Shown: positions 59,327-64,000 of the stretch, piece after piece | How the letters are laid out: every line of letters begins with the position of its first letter | Numbering within the stretch: position 1 is the stretch's first letter | Source of the DNA: Paenibacillus sp. PL2-23 | Lineage (GTDB): Bacteria; Bacillota; Bacilli; Paenibacillales; Paenibacillaceae | Direction: 5' to 3' | NCBI RefSeq assembly: GCF_040834005.1 | Contig: NZ_CP162129.1 | Location: 3,744,001 to 3,808,000, forward strand | DNA: 64,000 nucleotides | The notes under the pieces: generated by a model | What the model was told of the DNA's origin: nothing | Database searches by the model: none | What the model saw: the letters and a program-made list of their open reading frames with translations, nothing else | Program-made: the position numbers and the translations under genes

Positions 59327-60616
59327 TTAAGCGGTTTTGCTGTTGTCCAGCAAGAACTTAATCGTCTTGCGCAGCAAAATATCCTCTTGCAGATTGCTAA
59401 TGTTGCCGTTTTTCTCGAAAATGCTGCGAAGCTCTTCAGCAGGACGGTTGTACTGCTTGGACAGCTTCTCCAGCTCCTCGTTCACATCTTCGTCAGAAGC
59501 CTCGAAGCCTTCAGCCTTGGCGATTGCTTCCAGAACCAGGTTGTTGCGCACGCGCTTCTCAGCGTCAGCACGCATCTGGCCGCGAAGCACCTCTTCGCTT
59601 TGTCCGGAGAACTGGAAGTACAGGTCCAGGCTCATGCCTTGCATCTTCAAACGGTTCTCGAAGTCCTTCACCATGTAGTCGGTTTCGGTATCGATCATCG
59701 CAGACGGAATTTCAACCTCAGCAGCGGCAGTTGCCTTGTCGACAACAGCTACCTCGCGAGCTTGCTCCGCTTCCTTCTCCTTGCGTTCTTTGAGCTTCTC
59801 AGCCAGATCCTGCTTGTATTCCTCCAGCGTGTCGAACTCGCTGACGTCCTTAGCGAACTCGTCGTCAAGGGCAGGAAGCGATTTGCGCTTCAGCTCATGC
59901 AGCTTCACCTTGAAGACGGCAGGCTTGCCGGCCAGGTGCTCTGCATGGTAGCTCTCAGGGAATTGCACTTCCACGTCCTTGAAGTCGCCAAGCTGCATAC
60001 CTACCACTTGATCCTCAAAGCCTGGAATGAACGAACCGGAGCCGAGCTCCAAGGAATAACGCTCAGCAAAGCCGCCTTCGAACTGTTCGCCGTCTACATA
60101 GCCGTCGAAGTCGATAACTGCCGTATCGCCATTCTCGGCAGCGCCCTCTTCCACAACTGCAAGCTCAGCGTGACGGGATTGCAGACGCTCAAGCTCAGCT
60201 TGAATTTCCTCTTCGGATACAGCAGCCTCTGTCGCTTCGATCTCCAGGCCTTTGTATTCGCCAAGGGTCACTTCAGGCTTCACTGTAACCTTCGCCACGA
60301 ATTTGAAGGCTTGGCCCTTCGCGAATTGCGTCACGTCAATCTCCGGACGGTCAACAGGCTCGATCTCGTTCTCTTTAACCGCTGCCGTGTAGGCTTCCGG
60401 AAGAAGAATGTCGATAGCGTCCTGATACAGGCTCTCCACGCCGAAGCGGGATTCGAAGATGCCCCGCGGTACTTTGCCTTTGCGGAAGCCCGGAACGTTA
60501 ACCTTCGCGGATACTTTCTTAAAGGCTTGATCCAGTGCTGTCGCGACTTTGTCCGCGCCGACCTCCACATCGATAGAAACGATGTTCTTGTCTATTTTTT
60601 CCCAAGTAGCTTTCAT
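59327..60616 (-). CDS. tig: Trigger factor chaperone
   Basis: Ribosome-bound chaperone and prolyl isomerase. The 429 residues show the ribosome-docking motif GFRKGKVPR (43-51), a central PPIase domain (~160-245, NGDTAVIDFDGYVDGEQFEGG) and a helical C-terminal substrate cradle. GGAGGGG lies upstream of the ATG. It is one gene upstream of clpP, matching the usual tig-clp order. Confidence 0.98.
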   Translation of the reverse strand: MKATWEKIDKNIVSIDVEVGADKVATALDQAFKKVSAKVNVPGFRKGKVPRGIFESRFGVESLYQDAIDILLPEAYTAAVKENEIEPVDRPEIDVTQFAKGQAFKFVAKVTVKPEVTLGEYKGLEIEATEAAVSEEEIQAELERLQSRHAELAVVEEGAAENGDTAVIDFDGYVDGEQFEGGFAERYSLELGSGSFIPGFEDQVVGMQLGDFKDVEVQFPESYHAEHLAGKPAVFKVKLHELKRKSLPALDDEFAKDVSEFDTLEEYKQDLAEKLKERKEKEAEQAREVAVVDKATAAAEVEIPSAMIDTETDYMVKDFENRLKMQGMSLDLYFQFSGQSEEVLRGQMRADAEKRVRNNLVLEAIAKAEGFEASDEDVNEELEKLSKQYNRPAEELRSIFEKNGNISNLQEDILLRKTIKFLLDNSKTA

Positions 60617-60680
60617 TTTATGCCTTCCCCTCCAAAAATGCGCTTATCCACACATGTTTTCACGTTACATAAACCATTCC

Positions 60681-60709
60681 ATTATAAACAAGTTGGACAA
60701 GCATTTCAA
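60681..60709 (-). promoter_or_regulatory. Sigma-A promoter of tig
   Basis: Minus strand: -35 TTGAAA (60704-60709), 17-nt spacer, -10 TATAAT (60681-60686). Near perfect; the -35 overlaps the last codons of the upstream gene. Confidence 0.85.
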
Positions 60710-61650
60710 GGCTCGCTTTGGCCGCCGCCCGTTTGCAGGAGCATAGCGACGCTGCGCAGCGTTCTGCAGGCTTGTTCATATCGGAATCTCATACTGTCGG
60801 TAATGCCGTAGGTTTCACGAATATCGTCATCATTCGCCGAACCATACACGGTCAGATGAAGCGTCAGATGAAGCGCCGCCGCGAAGCAATCCACCGTCTC
60901 CTCGCTTTCATCCAGCATCCACCTGTAGGCGGAAGTGCCATATAGAAACTGCAGGCTTTCCTTCCAAAGCTCCCGGGCGAAATGAGGCAGCGTCGGGTCG
61001 TCCACCTCGGCGACAGACTCCGTCCGCTCCTGGATTCGACCGATCGGCTCGGGGAACCCCTCCATGCTCAGCGGCGTCTGCTCGATATCCAGCGTCACCC
61101 GCTCGTCCAGCCTATCCAGATCAATCGTGCCCGCCACGCCTCGTCTTCGCAGGCACTGGAGCGCCTTGAACTGCACGATAGGATGCACCGTCGTGCCTTC
61201 CAGCCATTCCACGATCAAATCCGATACGCCGTCGTCCTCTATGTATGCCGCTCTCTCCAGCGCAAGCAGCTGCTGGTCCATCATGGGATGATGCTGCATG
61301 ATATACATGACCTGGCTGATATACGCCTCGTCCTGGTTGGGCGGCCTCAGCAGCTGCTCCCGCAGCGCCGTTTCATCGTCAGAGCCGTCAGCCGGCTCTG
61401 CTTCCGCTTCATCTCCGCCCGGGAACGCCATATCGAGCCACCCCAGCAGGCTTTCCCATTCCTCGTAATGCCGCTTCTCCTGCCCTTGGCATTGGAGCAG
61501 AAAGCGCAGCAGGTTTTTGGCTTCGCGATATTGCTCTGCCTCCAGCATACGGGTCAGCTGAATCTGATACTGGTCCAGCATGCTGGGAAATAAATAAACA
61601 TTGTCCTTGCCCTCGGCTTGAGGGTCACCGGGTTGTTGAGGAGTTGTAAT
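60706..61650 (-). CDS. YsoA-like helical-repeat protein with probable ATT start
   Basis: Soluble, helix-rich protein of unknown function; B. subtilis ysoA (TPR-like) lies at this place before tig. It contains YQIQLTRMLEAEQYREAKNLLRFL near its start, acidic linkers and several helix-repeat-like segments. The first ATG (61581) has no Shine-Dalgarno site and sits in the palindrome CCAGCATGCTGG. The frame stays open for 36 more codons. At 61648-61650 an ATT is preceded by AAGGCGGTGAGACT, a near-perfect SD at ideal spacing, and no ATG, GTG or TTG is in frame there. I therefore infer an ATT start (314 residues); the 291-residue ATG form is the fallback. Confidence 0.72.
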   Translation of the reverse strand: MTTPQQPGDPQAEGKDNVYLFPSMLDQYQIQLTRMLEAEQYREAKNLLRFLLQCQGQEKRHYEEWESLLGWLDMAFPGGDEAEAEPADGSDDETALREQLLRPPNQDEAYISQVMYIMQHHPMMDQQLLALERAAYIEDDGVSDLIVEWLEGTTVHPIVQFKALQCLRRRGVAGTIDLDRLDERVTLDIEQTPLSMEGFPEPIGRIQERTESVAEVDDPTLPHFARELWKESLQFLYGTSAYRWMLDESEETVDCFAAALHLTLHLTVYGSANDDDIRETYGITDSMRFRYEQACRTLRSVAMLLQTGGGQSEP

Positions 61651-61783
61651 AGTCTCACCGCCTTCGTGGTACTCCCGCCAAAATCGTCATTCGGGCAGCT
61701 GCCCTAATCTTGCGAACGATTATACCACGTGCCGGCTCCAGAAAAAAATATCGATTCTCCAATGCCTTTTTTTCAAAAAATGC

Positions 61784-61813
61784 TTGCATGACCTTGGTAT
61801 GTCATGCTATAGT
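61784..61813 (+). promoter_or_regulatory. Promoter of tRNA-Arg
   Basis: Plus strand: -35 TTGCAT (61784-61789), 18-nt spacer, -10 TATAGT (61808-61813), 11 bp before the tRNA. Confidence 0.6.
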
Positions 61814-61824
61814 ATCAATTACGC

Positions 61825-61901
61825 GTCCCAGTAGCTCAGTTGGATAGAGCACTCGCCTTCTAAGCGAGTTGTCGGGGGTTCGAATCCCTCCTGGGACGCC
61901 A
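61825..61901 (+). tRNA. tRNA-Arg (anticodon TCT)
   Basis: 77-nt cloverleaf. The acceptor stem is GTCCCAG/CTGGGAC with discriminator G and an encoded CCA at 61899-61901. The D-loop is AGCTCAGTTGGATAGAGC, the anticodon arm is CTCGCCTTCTAAGCGAG with anticodon TCT, and the T-arm is GGGGGTTCGAATCCCTC. It is a single plus-strand gene with its own promoter and terminator. Confidence 0.97.
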
Positions 61902-61928
61902 TAATATCATTTCCCTTACCTATGAACA

Positions 61929-61970
61929 GGCCGCCAAGCAGAGCAGAATGCTCCGCGAGGCGGTCTTTTT
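61929..61970 (+). terminator. Terminator of tRNA-Arg
   Basis: GGCCGCC (61929-61935) pairs with GGCGGTC (61959-61965), with an inner GAGCA-GAA-TGCTC stem, then TTTTT at 61966-61970 on the plus strand. Confidence 0.8.
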
Positions 61971-61975
61971 GCGTG

Positions 61976-62743
61976 TTATGGCCCCGGCACCAGCAGCATG
62001 AATCGCTGCTGGGACGGTGTCTCGCTGCCGCCCTTCGGCTCCGTGCTGAGCGCGATATGATCCGCGTAGGGCAGCAAATCGGTTTTCATGTGCAAATATC
62101 CCGCTCCGCCTGCAAACTTCACGATGCCTAAGGAATACCTGCGAGCGCCCTGAATGGCCCACGCCTGATAATCCTCCCCATCTTGTCGTGCGAGCGGGTC
62201 CAGCAGCAGAAACGCTTCCCTGCTGTCTCCGCTTAGCCAGAGATAGCCCTCCCGCGCTTCTCCTTGAGGAGCAATGCGGTAGCGGGACGTGTCTGACGCC
62301 CTTACCAATTGCAGCGCGGCAGGCTCCTGGCTCTCTACATAAGAGAGCAGATGCTCGTCTGAAGCAGACGTGAGCCGGTCCTGCGACATCAGCATCGCAA
62401 CGAGTATTACGGCTGCGACAGCGGCAGAGCCGGCAAGGAGGCTTCTTCCCAGCCAGCGGCCCGCCCCCTTAAGCCGGACCCTCCGCCTAAGCGAAGCGCG
62501 GCGGCTGGGAGTCAGCTCGTAAGCTTCGGGAGCTCCGTCGTTCTTTCCCGTGGTCGGGCTGAGGAGCTGCCCCCACTCCTCGCGCAGCGCTTGGCAGCTG
62601 GCACATTCAGCCGCATGCAAGTGCAGCGCTGTCCGCCTGACGGTGTCGGCATGGCCTATCAGGGCGTCGATCCAATCCTGCTCAGTGAAGCCAGCCTCGC
62701 ATGTCGTCTTGGCAGCTTCCAACTCTACTTTATCCCTGCTCAT
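61976..62743 (-). CDS. Zinc-finger anti-sigma factor with RskA-type domain
   Basis: Membrane anti-sigma factor, presumably for the ECF sigma encoded just upstream; the genes overlap by 4 bp. The cytoplasmic part carries the ZAS motif His-43 x3 Cys-47 xx Cys-50 (HLHAAECASC). One transmembrane helix follows (~98-121, LLAGSAAVAAVILVAMLMS). The extracytoplasmic C-terminal part (~165-255, DYQAWAIQGARRYSLGIVKF) resembles the RskA/anti-sigma-K fold. The signal it senses is unknown. Confidence 0.87.
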   Translation of the reverse strand: MSRDKVELEAAKTTCEAGFTEQDWIDALIGHADTVRRTALHLHAAECASCQALREEWGQLLSPTTGKNDGAPEAYELTPSRRASLRRRVRLKGAGRWLGRSLLAGSAAVAAVILVAMLMSQDRLTSASDEHLLSYVESQEPAALQLVRASDTSRYRIAPQGEAREGYLWLSGDSREAFLLLDPLARQDGEDYQAWAIQGARRYSLGIVKFAGGAGYLHMKTDLLPYADHIALSTEPKGGSETPSQQRFMLLVPGP

Positions 62744-63366
62744 CCGCCTCCTTCCTCCCTTCCGAAGCCCTCAGCAGCCCAGCCTCGCCTCGTCAGCGAT
62801 TTGCGAAGATTGTGAATGCCGTATCTGATCCACGACTTGACCGTGCCGAGCGGCACCTCCCACTCCTCTGCCAGCTCCCTATGTGTCCGATGGCGGTAAT
62901 AAGCGGTTACGAGTGCATTACGCTGCTGCTCCGGTAGCTCCTCCAGCGCATCTCTGACAGCACGCCGCTCCATTGACACCAGCGTCTTCTCTTCCGGTCC
63001 CGGTTCGACCTGGAACCGCTCCGCTTCTTCCGCGTCGTGCACGACAACGGTCCGGCTGAGCTTTCTCATTCTGTCCATGCAGCGGCTCTTCGTCATCACG
63101 GCCATCCAGGCGTCTACAGAGCCCCTGTCAGGACTATACTGCCGTCCCTTGCGGATCGCCTCCAGGAAGATATCATGGCAGACATCCTCCGCCTCCATTC
63201 GGTCGCCGAGCAGTCTGCACGCAATACGCATGACAAGCGGTACGTAATGGCTGTAGAAGCGGTCGAAGGCCTCGCTGGAGCCCTCGCACATGTCGCGAAG
63301 CACGGCTGCCATCGCTGCGTTGTCCTGGCAGCCGTTCCAATGGGCATTCTCTCGATTTTGACGCAC
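62740..63366 (-). CDS. ECF-type RNA polymerase sigma factor
   Basis: Sigma-70 family group IV factor of 208 residues. Region 2 spans ~33-102, with the -10 helix EAEDVCHDIFLEAIRKGRQY at 58-77. Region 4 spans ~138-190, with the helix-turn-helix HRELAEEWEVPLGTVKSWI. GTG 63366 has GGAGG 9 nt upstream. It diverges from the NEW3-domain gene, which is a candidate regulon member along with this operon. Pairing with an RskA-like anti-sigma suggests the SigK/Ecf19-like group, not proven. Confidence 0.92.
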   Translation of the reverse strand: MRQNRENAHWNGCQDNAAMAAVLRDMCEGSSEAFDRFYSHYVPLVMRIACRLLGDRMEAEDVCHDIFLEAIRKGRQYSPDRGSVDAWMAVMTKSRCMDRMRKLSRTVVVHDAEEAERFQVEPGPEEKTLVSMERRAVRDALEELPEQQRNALVTAYYRHRTHRELAEEWEVPLGTVKSWIRYGIHNLRKSLTRRGWAAEGFGREEGGG

Positions 63367-63466
63367 CCCGCATTCCCTCCCGAGTAGTCGAAAGTTATGT
63401 TTAATTCTTTTTTTATCAAAAAATGAACCGTTTGAAAACTCCCAAATAAATTTTAAAAAAGCGTAA

Positions 63467-63486
63467 ATCCAACAGCCCTGTTGGAT
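63467..63486. promoter_or_regulatory. 20-bp perfect palindrome between sigma factor and NEW3 gene
   Basis: ATCCAACAG-CC-CTGTTGGAT (63467-63486) is a perfect inverted repeat in the divergent intergenic region. It is about 64 bp before the NEW3 start and 100 bp before the sigma start. It could be an operator or a hairpin in the NEW3 leader; no U-run follows. Confidence 0.5.
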
Positions 63487-63549
63487 CGTAATCCGAATGA
63501 AAGGGCGCCCACAGCGCCTGCCAAAATTTCAAATCGGAGGTTGAATGCC

Positions 63550-64000
63550 ATGCGCAAAGCATGCCGCCAGGCTTCGATCCTGGCACTTGTTATCGCTGTA
63601 TTGACATTAGGGGGACTAGGGCTGTCGCCGCAAAGCGCGGAGGCCGCGAACACGCTGGAGCTGTTCACGCCGTATACCGCTGTTGACGCCGCGCCGGGAG
63701 AATCGATCTCCTACAGCATTGAACTGATGAACCGGGGGGAAGCAACCGTCAAAGCCGATATCAGCTTTCAGAACACGCCTGACGGCTGGTCCTATGAACT
63801 GACGGCGGGAGGCAGGGTGGTCAAGCAGCTGGCCGTCAAGCCAGAGAGCTCGGAAACGCTCAGCCTGAGATTGGATGTGCCGCTTCAGGTCGATAAGGGA
63901 GAATACAGCTTCACTGTGAACGCAGGCGGCGCCCAGCTCCCGCTTCGTGTGTTCGTTGCGGAGAAGGGCTCCTATACCTCGAAGCTGGAGGTCGAGCAGC
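63550..64000 (+). CDS. Exported NEW3-domain protein (truncated by window end)
   Basis: The open frame runs off the right edge; 150 residues are visible. It starts MRKACRQASILALVIAVLTL, a signal peptide probably cleaved after SAEA (~29-32). An Ig-like NEW3/COG1470 domain follows: TPYTAVDAAPGESISYSIEL, ISFQNTPDGWSYELTAGG, VKPESSETLSLRLDVP. An upstream GGAGG (near 63536) supports the ATG. Such proteins are often followed by ABC-type export genes, which cannot be checked here. It is divergent from the ECF sigma operon. Confidence 0.85.
   Translation, partial: MRKACRQASILALVIAVLTLGGLGLSPQSAEAANTLELFTPYTAVDAAPGESISYSIELMNRGEATVKADISFQNTPDGWSYELTAGGRVVKQLAVKPESSETLSLRLDVPLQVDKGEYSFTVNAGGAQLPLRVFVAEKGSYTSKLEVEQ

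Noticed and set aside
61825-61901. tRNA-Arg as an integration site
   Set aside because: No integrase, no repeated tRNA 3' end and no prophage or island genes beside it. The flanking genes look native.

Overview
The window is chromosomal backbone from a GC-rich, endospore-forming Firmicute, most likely Paenibacillus or a close relative. The case rests on spore-specific genes (spoIVFA/B, spo0B, spoVID, safA, bofC, lonB, a SpoIIB-like SPOR protein), AGGAGG-type ribosome binding sites with frequent GTG and TTG starts, and gene order. From left to right it follows the Bacillus subtilis order yrzE/yrbG-yajC-tgt-queA-ruvBA-bofC ... pheA-obgE-spo0B-rpmA-rplU-spoIVF-minDC-mreDCB-radC-maf-spoIIB-folC-valS ... 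spoVID-hemLBDCXA-engB-lonA-lonB-clpX-tig-ysoA. It adds Paenibacillus-type insertions: ruvC, a large SpoIID-like protein, rodA, rng, murC, a CobA-HemD fusion and speD. Nearly every gene is on the minus strand.

Layout. 0-9.7 kb: small membrane proteins, YajC, queuosine genes tgt/queA, a secreted SpoIID-like protein, ruvC-ruvA-ruvB and bofC. 9.8-17 kb: the spore-coat LysM protein SafA with long internal repeats, then the operon thrR-hom-thrB-pheA-ilvE. 17-32 kb: obgE-spo0B, the L21-Prp-L27 operon, rng, spoIVFB/FA, rodA, minD/minC, mreD/C/B, radC, maf and a SPOR-domain protein. 32-38.7 kb: murC, folC and valS, the last under a clear T-box leader. 38.7-49 kb: spoVID, an RluA-type pseudouridine synthase and a seven-gene heme/siroheme operon (hemA to hemL). 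49-61.6 kb: speD, a conserved unknown gene, engB, lon, lonB, ispG, clpX, clpP, tig and a ysoA-like gene. 61.8-64 kb: tRNA-Arg(TCT), then an ECF sigma factor and anti-sigma factor diverging from a truncated NEW3-domain gene.

The protein-coding content is mostly orthodox. Known RNA regulation is visible as the valS T-box and the rplU L21 leader. The least explained DNA is intergenic. One array of 13 hairpin units (8426-9056) and a second related array (32396-32660) share the same 50/52-bp rhythm although their sequences have diverged. A third structured, repeat-rich gap lies at 12.07-12.32 kb. These are the best candidates for something undescribed. A second notable point is a probable ATT start codon for the ysoA-like gene upstream of tig.

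No transposases, CRISPR arrays, prophage genes or rRNA were seen. Functions come from recognised families and synteny. No database search was run.
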